A stretch of DNA of 64,000 nucleotides from an uncultured Bacteriovorax sp. (GCA_946480715.1 CAMLKK010000003.1:62001-126000); one strand, 5' to 3'; positions 1 through 8,840 are shown, counted from the first letter of the stretch. Program-made: numbers and translations. The notes: generated from the letters alone by a model not told the origin.

Positions 1-749
1 GAAAGTGGTATTGAAAACTTCATTCCATTTTCCATCACAACATGACAGCCTTCTGTTTCATTGATAACAAGCTCTACACCTGCCAATGTCACAGTTAAAC
101 CTTTTGTCGGATCAATCGTGAGTTTTGCATTTTCAGTTCCGACTTTAAAATCTAGTGTGAGGGCCATTGACCCCTGAGCTGAAAAGGCCACTTCTGATCC
201 TTTTGTTGTCGTTGGTGTTGTTGGAGTTGTTGCTGCTTTAGGTGCTGGTTTATCGAAGTTCAGAACATGAACCTTCTTTTCTTCAGGAATTTCTTGGCGA
301 ATTTCTTCCGCCTTTTCTTTCAATAAAGATTCGGCCAATTCTCTTTCAATGACATCTTGAAGAGGATTGTTTGTCGCCACTGCCACTGGAGCCGGTTCTG
401 CAATGATTGTTTCTTCAATGTCTGTATCCATTAAAACGGCATCAAGCTCGCCTTCATCAAAAACAGCTTCATCGAATGATTCTTCAATCATTTCTGCTTC
501 AGCAGCAGATTCCATTAATTCTTCCATGACAGGATCTTTTTTAAGAGGTGCCGCCATGATTGTTTCAGCGCCTTCGAATTCTTTTTCTAACGATTCAATT
601 TCCGACATGATGTCTTGAAGTTCTGCTTCGTTGAAGTTTTTATCTTCATCAAGCATTCCATCGACCATTGCATCAGCTAATTCCGCCGAAGTTTCCGGAG
701 TGTCTGTTCCGTTTAAAATGTTATCAATATCATCGTAAATATCGCCCAT
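1..749 (-). CDS. Acidic hypothetical protein, cut by left edge
   Basis: The reading frame runs from an ATG at 749 off the left edge of the window, giving about 249 residues with no stop. I do not recognise a family. The first 150 residues are very rich in Asp/Glu with many Met and Ala and little that looks like a folded domain. A Pro/Thr/Ala linker follows at about 170-185. After it comes a beta-rich segment resembling a small C-terminal domain (alternating hydrophobics, KLTIDPTKGLTVTLAGVELV). There is no signal peptide or membrane segment in the visible part. The ATG has no strong Shine-Dalgarno. It is transcribed away from the next gene, so the 236-nt gap to 986 must hold both promoters. 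The acidic low-complexity N-terminus suggests a flexible cytoplasmic protein; function unknown. Confidence 0.75.
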   Translation of the reverse strand, partial: MGDIYDDIDNILNGTDTPETSAELADAMVDGMLDEDKNFNEAELQDIMSEIESLEKEFEGAETIMAAPLKKDPVMEELMESAAEAEMIEESFDEAVFDEGELDAVLMDTDIEETIIAEPAPVAVATNNPLQDVIERELAESLLKEKAEEIRQEIPEEKKVHVLNFDKPAPKAATTPTTPTTTKGSEVAFSAQGSMALTLDFKVGTENAKLTIDPTKGLTVTLAGVELVINETEGCHVVMENGMKFSIPL

Positions 750-985
750 AGACGCCCCTAATCAAGTCAACAGAAATGTACGAACTTTTAGTCACTTCTC
801 CCAACTTATCGATGACTCGTGGCCAAATCTTTAGGTAAATGTCTTACTTCAATCATTCCAAGACCTTAAATAAAAAAAATCGTGCTTTTTTTCGCTTTTT
901 TTTCATGACTTCACGCTCATGTTAAGACACACTTTTAGTCCCAAATAACAAATGAAATTGGTTGGTTTTTTTTAGGATTAAAAAG

Positions 986-3811
986 TTGGATCAAAACAAC
1001 GTCAGACCAAACTTGTGGCAGCATGCCTTTCATAATGCGTTCTCTGATGAAATGCAGGAACAGCTTATGAATGCACCTTATTCAGGTGCAGAGGCCGCGC
1101 TGTCCTCATTTAATCCTTCAGAATTTTTCATTCCTGGTTGGAAAGGTGAAGGTCTCATCACTGCTTCTGCCATTGTCGTAAAAAATACTCTCAACAATCT
1201 CTCGATCGATGCTCAGGCATTTTTCAAAAAATCATGTGCGACTAGTAAGTCGATGAAGCAACAAACGTACAGCGAGTTTATGTTGTTCGCTGACTACGCA
1301 AAGGTTGATAAATCATCACTCACTCAACCAAACGATTTTTGGTTTCACGTGCAGGACGATTCTTCACCGCTAAAAAAACCGATTGAAGATTTCTTCCGCA
1401 TACACTGTTTTAGAGCAGTAGCGATTTATTTATTCAGAATCAAATTCATCATGGAACTTGCGCGCGAAGAGCGCATTGAAGTGACAGAAGATATTCTCAT
1501 GAATCCCCTTTCATTTCTGGGGAAAATTTTCGTTAAGGACAGCTCTACTGAATTGATGTGTGATTCTCTACAAATCAACCAATACAGCTGGTACCGTCCT
1601 AGTCACGAATACAAAGATCAACTTCTTAAACTTAAAGAAGCATTTGAAAACGTCACTCTTACAGAATTAATTAAGCTTATCTCAACTCCAAAAGATGATA
1701 AGATTTATTCAATTAGAAATTACTCTCACTCTCTTTCTCACCTTTCATTCGGTCTACTTGTGAATGAAATGTTGATTAAGTTTCCAAATTGGCTAAAGCC
1801 AGAAGCAAAAGCTTCGAATCTATCTCCTAAAAAAGTTTGCCTGCTTCCTAAAACAATGAACACTCGTTTTGCAGGAAACCACGTTTCTTCTATGGCCCTT
1901 TCTCACTGGCTTGCTCAAGAAACAAACATCAAAGTTTCTCATTGGAACAATTTGATTTGTCCGGAGTTCGAGGGATTAGAATTCATCGACGGACAGTTCT
2001 TGAAAATTTGTCAGGAACTACAATTTTTAAGTTTCCTCACACGCATCGCCATTGAACACAAATATGAAGTTGTTCCATTCATTTGCAAAATCATGCGTGA
2101 GAAATATCGTCTGTCGCCAGAAGATGGACTAGCTCAAGCATCATTTTTCAATATGGCAGCACTTCCAGGAACTGAGACGCTTTATCACCGTATCGTTCTT
2201 AATTTAACAGAGCTTCCAAAAACAAACCCTCACCACTTCTTGGTTCAACAAATTCAAGCTCAGAAAGCTTCAATGAAAAAAGATGGTGTACTTTTCGTAT
2301 TCACGAATCAAAAGCTGTTTGTTCCAAGTCACTCTGACCGAGTAGAACAGCTTTTAAAAGACTTTAAAGTGGAAGCGAGCTTCAACCTTGAAGACTTAAA
2401 AGGAAAAGGCGAAATCGCCCATTTTATTTACGTACTGACAAAACGCGAAGCCTCTCCTCTAAAGAACAATCACCTCTTTGAAATGAATCGCAAACAAAAA
2501 GAATCTTGTTTGGCATTTGAGTTTAAAGGGAACCTTTCACGCTTTAATAAATTTAATAAACTTGTTGAAGAATTCCAGAGCTTCTTGAAAAACAAAAACT
2601 CTGTTATGACTCCGCTTTATGTAAATGAAATCGATAAAGATATTGCATTTGAATTTCATCAAGATGCAATTATTGAAGGAAAACTGGTTTCTTCGACATC
2701 ATCGAAAGATTCAGGACATCTTCCACACCCAAGTTTCTTCAAAAACCTCACACGTTCATGTACTTCACTTGATACTTTCTTCAACGTAGAAGTAATCAGC
2801 CATGATGAAAGCCATTATGGAAAAAATAGTGTGGCGTCTGAACTTTTAGGTCTTCGCCAAGGTCCAGAGAGAAGTTACCCACTTCTTCTCATCGTTAATC
2901 AGAATGATCCGACAGACGTTAAATTGGAGCTCACTCCAATTGAAGCTTACCGCGGAAAACTAGAACAATATGGAACTGCGTTCTTCCATTACTTCGGTTT
3001 AACACCAAAACATTCTGCCATTAACCTTAACGTCTTTAGAGAATATTTCTCATCGATGCTTGGTCACCAAATCATTCAACTTCAATTGAGTGATGGTCCA
3101 TCAAAGTTGAAAGCAAAACTTAAATCGCTTCTTGTGCCTAGCTTCTTCTTAAAAACGACTTTCATGCCAGAATCGACTAAAGCACCTTATCGCTTAATGG
3201 AAACTGATCCTGAGTCATTAAATGAGATGCATCCTGAAGCGCTTAAAATGCAATTTAGCCGTTTAAAAGCGACTTTTGCGACTGATGCTGAAATGTATCC
3301 GTGGCACATGCTTTCTCTCGCTTCACACTTTAAAATGCAGTTAAAATCGCAATTAGAAGTGATGGAAGATGGAAAACCACAAACCATTAGCTTTTGCAAT
3401 CCACTGATCAGCCAAGAGTTGATAAAACTTAAAACACATCAAATCTATCAAAAGAATGATGATGTTTTCGTTGATTATAAAATCAAGTCTCCGAGCGAAC
3501 TTCAACTTCCACTTACTTCAATTGTTGTGAAGAACAACGATGAAGATTCAATTCTCATTATGAAGTTCCAGGAAAAAGAAATCGTTCATCTGCACTCTGG
3601 AAGTTTGATGAATCACTTCATTAAATTCGTTCTTCAGAATGCTAATGGCGTTCACATTTCAGACATTCTTCTGAATTTAAAAGTTCCTTCATTTGCAGAT
3701 TTAGAACGTGTGACAAAACGTTTTGAAGAATTAAAAACTTCAAAGCAAACTCTTCTGAAAGAAACAGAAGAGTTGATTGCCTCGATATTAAGAACTGAAA
3801 TTAACCGTTGA
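986..3811 (+). CDS. Large hypothetical protein, weakly DNA-methylase-like
   Basis: A 941-residue protein without signal peptide or membrane segment. I chose the TTG at 986 because AGGA lies 8 nt upstream; the TTG at 962 has no ribosome binding site. Around residues 390-500 the order of predicted strands and helices, including KKDGVLFVFTNQKLF and then HFIYVLTKRE, resembles the C-terminal half of an N6-adenine methylase fold. A later YRGKLEQYG region recalls the DNA-recognition half of TaqI-type enzymes. No NPPY/DPPY motif and no glycine-rich SAM loop is visible, so if the relationship is real the protein is probably inactive. It overlaps the next gene tail-to-tail by 11 bp. Function unknown; cytoplasmic by inference. 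Confidence 0.8.
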   Translation: MDQNNVRPNLWQHAFHNAFSDEMQEQLMNAPYSGAEAALSSFNPSEFFIPGWKGEGLITASAIVVKNTLNNLSIDAQAFFKKSCATSKSMKQQTYSEFMLFADYAKVDKSSLTQPNDFWFHVQDDSSPLKKPIEDFFRIHCFRAVAIYLFRIKFIMELAREERIEVTEDILMNPLSFLGKIFVKDSSTELMCDSLQINQYSWYRPSHEYKDQLLKLKEAFENVTLTELIKLISTPKDDKIYSIRNYSHSLSHLSFGLLVNEMLIKFPNWLKPEAKASNLSPKKVCLLPKTMNTRFAGNHVSSMALSHWLAQETNIKVSHWNNLICPEFEGLEFIDGQFLKICQELQFLSFLTRIAIEHKYEVVPFICKIMREKYRLSPEDGLAQASFFNMAALPGTETLYHRIVLNLTELPKTNPHHFLVQQIQAQKASMKKDGVLFVFTNQKLFVPSHSDRVEQLLKDFKVEASFNLEDLKGKGEIAHFIYVLTKREASPLKNNHLFEMNRKQKESCLAFEFKGNLSRFNKFNKLVEEFQSFLKNKNSVMTPLYVNEIDKDIAFEFHQDAIIEGKLVSSTSSKDSGHLPHPSFFKNLTRSCTSLDTFFNVEVISHDESHYGKNSVASELLGLRQGPERSYPLLLIVNQNDPTDVKLELTPIEAYRGKLEQYGTAFFHYFGLTPKHSAINLNVFREYFSSMLGHQIIQLQLSDGPSKLKAKLKSLLVPSFFLKTTFMPESTKAPYRLMETDPESLNEMHPEALKMQFSRLKATFATDAEMYPWHMLSLASHFKMQLKSQLEVMEDGKPQTISFCNPLISQELIKLKTHQIYQKNDDVFVDYKIKSPSELQLPLTSIVVKNNDEDSILIMKFQEKEIVHLHSGSLMNHFIKFVLQNANGVHISDILLNLKVPSFADLERVTKRFEELKTSKQTLLKETEELIASILRTEINR

Positions 3812-5231
3812 TTCCCTGTAAAGACGCTAGAATGTCTTTCTTGCTTCCCACTTTAAGATCCACAAGTTTTCTCTGACCAGCTTTAAGAATAATTTTGATT
3901 CTTCCACCAACAATTTCTCCTTGTTGGTCGAGCTTGTTATCTAATTGGACTTTAGCACCCATTTCTTCTAAAAGTGCTTGAGCAACTTGAAGATCTAGAT
4001 CAAGAACTGTGTTTGATTCGTTTGTTAACCCTACTCTCGACTTTAGAACACCTTCTTCAAATCCAAGACCTGAATAAAGAAGATCTAGAGCAACGACATC
4101 ACCTAACTTATGTGCAGATAGTGAAACATGTTTTTCGTTGTTTTCAGATTGAGTCGAATTAATCGCAAAAGTTAAAAGATGGAAAAGAGTTTGTTCTAAC
4201 TCTTCTTGCTTACCTTTAACTGTCAACGTGTCTGCCACGTTGATATCTAATTGAACTCCACGAGAAAATAACTTTTCTGCAAGGAGATCAACCATTGAAG
4301 AGCTCATTTGCTCTAAATTGATGTCTTCCAAAACTTTTGATCCTTTATTATCGGCCGGTATTGCTATGCTATCATCGGCCCAAATTTTATCAAGAGTTGT
4401 ATTGAGATTTTCTTCAGTAACAAGCGTTGATCTCACTTGAGTTGGTGTGATCAGAGACTCTAACGAAAGTTTATTTTTATTACGCTCAACCAATGTGTAT
4501 TGGTGAAAATTCGAAAAGAGACGGGCACAATTCACAAGGCTATTTTGCTCGAGAGCCGTTTTGATAATTTCTCCGGCCTTCACACTTGAAGCCCCATCGT
4601 TTTCAGTCATTAATTCTGCAAACGCTTCTTTTTCACGAGCTGAATTTGAAAGTCTTCTGCGAGTCATGCTCATATATTCGCTCACCATCAGCACAGCTAA
4701 TAATGTGGCAAAAACACAGAAGAGACTTTTGTCTTGATTAAGTTGCGAATGAATTTGTGTTTTGTATTGATCAGTTGATTCTAAAATTTGATCTTTTGTT
4801 GTCTCGATTTTTTCAAAACGAGTTCCAACATCTCTTCCCTGACCTGACAGTCCTTTTGAACTTGCCGGTGCAAGTACATCTTCATGGAACCAGTGAACGT
4901 TTGAAGCAAGTGTGCTTAAAAGTTTCGCGACTGTAGGAAGCTGAGTTTTAAGTCCATTTTCAGCGCTTAAAATACCTTCTGCAAAACACTCCTCAGTAAG
5001 GTTTTGGAAGTTCTGTGTGAGATATGTTGAAGAAGCATCGCCTAGAATGTTTGCTGTGTAAGATTGATTCACGCGAGTGAAACAAGTCTGAATCCCACTT
5101 TCCAGATTCGTTACTTTTTTCAATTGCTGCGAGCTATCTTGTATATTGTAAGTGGTAAAAATGAGCGCGCCCAAAACGAGCATGCCAATCATAGTGCGTT
5201 TGTTTTCCAGAACATTCACTAACTTCTTCAT
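3801..5231 (-). CDS. Membrane protein with degenerate histidine-kinase ATPase domain
   Basis: A 476-residue inner-membrane protein. A first membrane segment lies at about 12-30, then a periplasmic domain of about 135 residues, then a second membrane segment near 170-190. The cytoplasmic part ends in what looks like a HATPase_c fold: an N-box-like helix (LFHLLTFAINST), a G1-like LLYSGLGFEEG, and a final helix-strand pair (LQVAQALLEEMGAKVQL, then GGRIKIILKA). The Asn and Gly residues that bind ATP are mostly missing, and I see no H-box with a phosphorylatable His. It may therefore be a pseudo-kinase that senses in the periplasm and acts through partners. The ATG has AGGA 10 nt upstream. It is divergent from the TonB-like gene at 5338, with about 106 nt between them. 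Confidence 0.75.
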   Translation of the reverse strand: MKKLVNVLENKRTMIGMLVLGALIFTTYNIQDSSQQLKKVTNLESGIQTCFTRVNQSYTANILGDASSTYLTQNFQNLTEECFAEGILSAENGLKTQLPTVAKLLSTLASNVHWFHEDVLAPASSKGLSGQGRDVGTRFEKIETTKDQILESTDQYKTQIHSQLNQDKSLFCVFATLLAVLMVSEYMSMTRRRLSNSAREKEAFAELMTENDGASSVKAGEIIKTALEQNSLVNCARLFSNFHQYTLVERNKNKLSLESLITPTQVRSTLVTEENLNTTLDKIWADDSIAIPADNKGSKVLEDINLEQMSSSMVDLLAEKLFSRGVQLDINVADTLTVKGKQEELEQTLFHLLTFAINSTQSENNEKHVSLSAHKLGDVVALDLLYSGLGFEEGVLKSRVGLTNESNTVLDLDLQVAQALLEEMGAKVQLDNKLDQQGEIVGGRIKIILKAGQRKLVDLKVGSKKDILASLQGING

Positions 5232-5337
5232 GAAATTGCAATCCTTGCAAAGTAAGATCAGACAGTCTGACCCAATTTGATTCTACCTTTGTGAGTACCC
5301 GGGTCAACAATAGGGTCAAAAATACCTGGGTTTTCCA

Positions 5338-6282
5338 ATGAAGAGACGTTATTATACTGAAGTGATCAAGAATACAGCGTCTTCTCGATTTAGTGTCTCC
5401 CTCGTCGTGGCCCTTGCCATACATGCCCTACTCTTTTTATTGGTTAAAAAAGAAGCTCTTGAAAATCAAATTCTTGGGTTAATGAATGAAAATAAATCCC
5501 GTCCATTAAAAATAGATCGCATCAAGGTCGTCAATCAGGCAGAAGTTGAAAAACTTCGTAAAGTTGGAATCAAAGATGGAGTTAAAAATATGCTTCGTCC
5601 TGATCTTAACCCTACTCGCCCGAAACCTACACCTCCAGGAGGAAAAGGCAGCCAAGGTGCTGGTGGACTTTCTCTAGGAAATCTTGGTCCGCAGCTATCG
5701 AACACAACTCCTCCTCCTCCCAAAATAGAATCATCGCAAGCACTAAACATGCGTCCACCGACAGTTGCATCTTCTAAAAATTCGCATTTTTATTTCAATC
5801 CAAAAGTGCAGAAAGTGATTCCCCGTTCTCAAGAGCAAGATCTTTTAAAAAGTGAAGCCGGAAAAGGATTTGGTCCAACCAATAAAGCGGTTGAAAAAAT
5901 TTCGAATTTTGAAATTAGATATGAAAGACCAGAAGGTGTCTCAGAAGATGAATTGAACTCTGATGAAAAGGCCTACTACTCATTCTATGTTCGAAGCTAT
6001 AAAAATTATTTTTCTAAAATTTATGCAAACTACGAAAAAATAGTTATTGAACGTCCAGGGCTATCTAAAGTCTTCGACAGCAAACATCTTCTCATTGGGA
6101 AAATCGATTATGACGAAGCTGGAAATATCGTCACAGTAAAGATTCTAAAATCATCTGAAAATGATGATCTTCACTACTTCTTTGAAGAAACATTGAAGCA
6201 GCTAAACCAACCGAATCCACCGAAAGTTTTCACAAAAAACCGCAAGCAGTTTTCAATCTACTATCAGATTCAAATTAATTAA
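5338..6282 (+). CDS. TonB-like energy transducer / periplasmic-spanning protein
   Basis: A 314-residue protein with TonB-style layout. A short basic N-terminus is followed by one membrane anchor at about 18-37 (VSLVVALAIHALLFLLV). A Pro/Gly-rich stretch at about 85-135 (PTRPKPTPPGGKG, TTPPPPK) could span the periplasm. The C-terminal domain of about 85 residues carries the pattern LLIGKIDYDEAGNIVTVKILKSS, which matches the TonB/AgmX C-terminal fold (strand, turn, strand, then helices). TonB proteins pass inner-membrane proton-motive energy to outer-membrane receptors. No exbB or exbD and no TonB-dependent receptor is visible nearby, so the partner is unknown. It ends 4 bp into the convergent anti-sigma-like gene. 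Confidence 0.72.
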   Translation: MKRRYYTEVIKNTASSRFSVSLVVALAIHALLFLLVKKEALENQILGLMNENKSRPLKIDRIKVVNQAEVEKLRKVGIKDGVKNMLRPDLNPTRPKPTPPGGKGSQGAGGLSLGNLGPQLSNTTPPPPKIESSQALNMRPPTVASSKNSHFYFNPKVQKVIPRSQEQDLLKSEAGKGFGPTNKAVEKISNFEIRYERPEGVSEDELNSDEKAYYSFYVRSYKNYFSKIYANYEKIVIERPGLSKVFDSKHLLIGKIDYDEAGNIVTVKILKSSENDDLHYFFEETLKQLNQPNPPKVFTKNRKQFSIYYQIQIN

Positions 6283-6698
6283 AAAAAGTACTTCAGAGTA
6301 AGATATGTGAAGCCCGCAAAAGCATAAGCTTTAAGCATTGTTTTTGATGTGAGATGAGAAAGAAAACTCGCTCCAATGACATCGACACTTTTAAGCTTTT
6401 GCTTCAATCTGGCCTTCGCCGCCGCTGAAGGATTAAGGTTCAGAACTTTAAAAAGATCATGAATTTCTCTTTCAAAAACTTCTTTCGATTCTCTATCAAT
6501 GATTGGTTTCGGAATATACATTCTCATAGCTTCAACTTGAGTGTTGAATTGAGCATATCGACTACTACACACACGACAAGTGTCGATGTGATTTTTGATT
6601 TTCAAAAAAGTTTCGTCTTCTTGTGGCAGGTCTGCAAGGGAGAAAATATTTTTGGAGTGAATGCAATTTGAACGAAAGGCTACGCTTTCCCTATCCAA
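6279..6698 (-). CDS. Zinc-finger anti-sigma-like membrane protein
   Basis: A 139-residue protein. The segment at about 36-44 (HIDTCRVCSS) contains the HxxxCxxC part of the ZAS zinc-binding anti-sigma motif, with a further Cys/His pair upstream (NCIHSK). The C-terminus ends in a probable membrane segment (KAYAFAGFTYLTLKYFF). It starts with TTG at 6698, one base after the TAG of the sigma-like gene, and AAGGA lies 7 nt upstream, so the two are translated together. Anti-sigma factors of this kind bind an ECF sigma factor and release it on an envelope signal. The gene order (sigma-like, then anti-sigma) fits that arrangement. Assignment is by motif and context. Confidence 0.65.
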   Translation of the reverse strand: MDRESVAFRSNCIHSKNIFSLADLPQEDETFLKIKNHIDTCRVCSSRYAQFNTQVEAMRMYIPKPIIDRESKEVFEREIHDLFKVLNLNPSAAAKARLKQKLKSVDVIGASFLSHLTSKTMLKAYAFAGFTYLTLKYFF

Positions 6699-6699
6699 A

Positions 6700-7206
6700 C
6701 TAGTTTCCTTGTTGTTGCATGACTGTGTCCAGGGCCATGACAGTGTTCATTTTTTCGGCCATCTTTAAGCGTGCACTATAAAGGTAGGCCAGGACTTCAC
6801 TTTTCGACTTGGACAAGATGAATTCGCAGTCAAGCAAATCAAAATGCGCACGCTCTTTTAAATAAAGTGCGGCCTTTTCATCTAGTTCGAGTGAGAAGAA
6901 TCCACTGGAATCTTCAACGTCCTTTAAACTCATTTTCAATTGAACATATCTTTTTTTAGAAAGTTCATAGATACATTTGAGGATATGCTTTTTACACATC
7001 TCCTTCTTTTCTTCATCTGCAATTAATAGATCATCCTCCCACTTTTGAAGTAGGGTGTTTTTCTGTAAAAGAAAAGCCTGAACGGAATCGATCATTAACT
7101 GCGAAGCTTGCAGATCATCAGGGATCATGACAAATGCCATGCTATAAAGATCGTTTGTAAGGCCTTGGATGAATTTTTCTAACTCGGAAGTTTTCATATG
7201 GTCCAT
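6700..7206 (-). CDS. Degenerate ECF sigma-factor-like protein
   Basis: About 168 residues. The N-terminal part (LYSMAFVMIPDDLQASQLMI) follows the pattern of sigma region 2 helices, and the C-terminal part (FILSKSKSEVLAYLYSARLK) follows the region 4 helix-turn-helix. Both are poor matches. The aromatic promoter-melting residues and the usual basic recognition helix are not evident. It may be a divergent ECF sigma factor or a sigma-derived partner of the downstream zinc-finger protein. Three ATGs are possible. The one at 7206 has GGA about 9 nt upstream and was preferred; the ATG at 7239 has no binding site, and 7197 is a third option. Confidence 0.6.
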   Translation of the reverse strand: MDHMKTSELEKFIQGLTNDLYSMAFVMIPDDLQASQLMIDSVQAFLLQKNTLLQKWEDDLLIADEEKKEMCKKHILKCIYELSKKRYVQLKMSLKDVEDSSGFFSLELDEKAALYLKERAHFDLLDCEFILSKSKSEVLAYLYSARLKMAEKMNTVMALDTVMQQQGN

Positions 7207-7419
7207 GCCGCGTTTTCCAATCCTAGGAGTGCGACCCATCTATTCTATCTAACACTGATCGTGTTTACAACCTCTGCGCAATCTCGCCTTTTCAAGCACT
7301 TAACCTACCAAAAAGAGCTGTCTTTTGCCCCATTGAATTAATTTTTCAAGAAAACCACCAATTCGGTCGATTAGGACATGGAGAACTAAACCTTAAACCA
7401 CAATGTTTCGTAGGTTTTT

Positions 7420-8172
7420 ATGAAAATGAATAAAACACTTCCTCTTATGATGTTCGCTCTCCTTTTACTCGGCTCATGTGCTGAGAAAAAAGCAGGATCA
7501 ACGGTGAACTATATTACCAATCCAATTGGCACTGGTGGTACAGGCGGAACTGGTGGCACTGGCGGAACCGGCGGCACTGGTGGAACTGGTGGAGTAACAG
7601 GTTGTTCAGATGGTGTTGCTCGTTCAGGTGCGACTCAATGTTATTATACAAATCTGCCGAAACTCGTTTTCAGCGGACCTGGTACTGTTGGACCTGTTTA
7701 CTGGTCTTCAGCTACAAACCTTCCTTCTTATATTTCTCCTAACCAATTTAGAACGGATGCAAGTTTCGCCGTAAGAATGAAACCAAGTACAGTGTCGGGT
7801 GGAACTTCAAGACAAGGAAGAACGTGTTCAACGTGGACACAAAATAATTTTTCACGATTAAGAGTTCAAGTCATGCTTAGAACTCAAGGGCAGAGTTTAG
7901 GTGAAGTGAAAACATTAACGGGTGCAGTTGGCGGATCATCAAACACCGCACGCTTTACTGTCCCTAACGGGACAACTTCTCCATTCATCTTAGAAGTTAT
8001 TTCTATTGAATCAAATCACAGCTGTAATCAATCAATCTACGGAAAATTACCAACGGCATGTACAGATGATACATTCTACAAAATTCCTGTGAATGGTACG
8101 ACAAATGCTACTGAATGTGTTGCATTCAATTTAGAATTTGCGACAGACGATACATACGATCTTCCAAACTAA
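7420..8172 (+). CDS. Secreted lipoprotein with Gly-Thr-Gly repeat
   Basis: A 250-residue lipoprotein. It has a basic N-terminus, hydrophobic core and lipobox LLGSC with the lipidated Cys at about residue 20, followed by AEKK. Residues 37-57 are seven Gly-Thr-Gly units encoded by a 9-bp tandem repeat, a likely flexible linker. The rest is a beta-rich globular domain with several Cys residues (GCSDG, CTDDTF, ATECV) that may form disulfides. AGG lies 5 nt before the ATG at 7420. It stands alone, followed by a strong terminator. A role in the cell envelope is inferred; no specific family is recognised. Confidence 0.8.
   Translation: MKMNKTLPLMMFALLLLGSCAEKKAGSTVNYITNPIGTGGTGGTGGTGGTGGTGGTGGVTGCSDGVARSGATQCYYTNLPKLVFSGPGTVGPVYWSSATNLPSYISPNQFRTDASFAVRMKPSTVSGGTSRQGRTCSTWTQNNFSRLRVQVMLRTQGQSLGEVKTLTGAVGGSSNTARFTVPNGTTSPFILEVISIESNHSCNQSIYGKLPTACTDDTFYKIPVNGTTNATECVAFNLEFATDDTYDLPN
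7528..7590 (+). repeat. In-frame 9-bp tandem repeat, seven units
   Basis: Seven consecutive 9-bp units of the form GGN ACN GGN encode Gly-Thr-Gly. Unit-to-unit differences are at third codon positions, so the protein repeat is kept while the DNA has drifted. A copy-number change would alter linker length without shifting frame. Confidence 0.9.
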
Positions 8173-8200
8173 GAATATTTAAGTTTGATAATATCTTTAT

Positions 8201-8234
8201 AAAAAGAGAGGCTTTTGCCTCTCTTTTTTTTTTT
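8201..8234 (+). terminator. Rho-independent terminator
   Basis: A perfect 12-bp stem (8201-8212 with 8217-8228) with a TTTT loop is followed by a run of T. It ends transcription of the repeat lipoprotein gene. Confidence 0.92.
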
Positions 8235-8240
8235 CGCTGT

Positions 8241-8276
8241 TTCGATAAGGTGGATAGTGTAATAACAATTTATCGG
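8241..8276 (+). promoter_or_regulatory. Leader inverted repeat before Cache-like gene
   Basis: CGATAA at 8243-8248 is complementary to TTATCG at 8270-8275. The second arm runs into the GGAG ribosome binding site of the gene at 8287. The same TTATCGGAG leader and upstream inverted copy occur at 29491-29527. It could be an RNA stem masking the binding site. Alternatively the first arm could be a GCCGATAA-type sigma-28 minus-10 element, but no TAAA minus-35 is present here. Confidence 0.35.
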
Positions 8277-8286
8277 AGCAATACCA

Positions 8287-8826
8287 ATGAAACTTTGTCT
8301 GAGTTTTATTTTTTCAACACTGATGCTAGCTAACGTTTATGCCAATGAATTAACAGCTGAACAATCTGCCGTTCTCACTAAGCAAATTGAAGAAGTAAAA
8401 AAATTGGCAGCTGATCCAAAAGTTGTTGATGCTGTTAAAGCAGTAAACACTACTCCACTTGCTGACTACAAAGACATGACTCAAGATAAATGGAAGGAGC
8501 TTCCAGTTCTTGATCCAAAAGTTCGTTACTTCTCTAAAACACCAGCAGCAGAAGTTCTTAAATCTAAAAAAAATGAAATGATGAACGAAGCATTTTTAAA
8601 TGCAGCTGACGGAACAAAAGTAGCTTTCATTGCAAAAACTTCAGGATGGTCACACAAAGGAAAACCAAAACACGACGATCCAATGGGCGGCAAAACTTGG
8701 CAAGGCAAAGTAGAAATGGATGAATCAACAGGACTTCAAAGTATTCAAGTTGCAGTTCCTGTTGTTGATGGCGGAAAAAACATTGGCTCACTAGTAGTGG
8801 GATTCAGTGTAAGCAAACTTAAGTAA
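8287..8826 (+). CDS. Periplasmic Cache-like sensor protein
   Basis: A 179-residue protein with a cleavable signal peptide (cleavage probably after VYA, near residue 19). The mature protein starts with a helical stretch, then a PAS/Cache-like alpha-beta domain: a variable loop ([10 protein letters not shown]), then [13 protein letters not shown] and paired strands ending [19 protein letters not shown]. That ending is typical of periplasmic small-molecule-binding Cache domains. It has no membrane anchor or signalling domain of its own. It lies 14 nt upstream of a chemoreceptor gene in the same orientation, so it may be a soluble sensor or co-receptor for it. GGAG lies about 9 nt before the ATG. 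Ligand unknown. Confidence 0.75.
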   Translation: MKLCLSFIFSTLMLANVYANELTAEQSAVLTKQIEEVKKLAADPKVVDAVKAVNTTPLADYKDMTQDKWKELPVLDPKVRYFSKTPAAEVLKSKKNEMMNEAFLNAADGTKVAFIAKTSGWSHKGKPKHDDPMGGKTWQGKVEMDESTGLQSIQVAVPVVDGGKNIGSLVVGFSVSKLK

Positions 8827-8840
8827 CAATCAGGAAACGC

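Noticed and set aside
367..618. A plus-strand frame of 83 Ser-rich codons
   Set aside because: Mirror image of the acidic Asp/Glu-rich protein on the minus strand.
7528..7590. Short tandem repeats that could be mistaken for a CRISPR-like array
   Set aside because: Period is 9 bp, in frame, with no spacers; it is a coding repeat.
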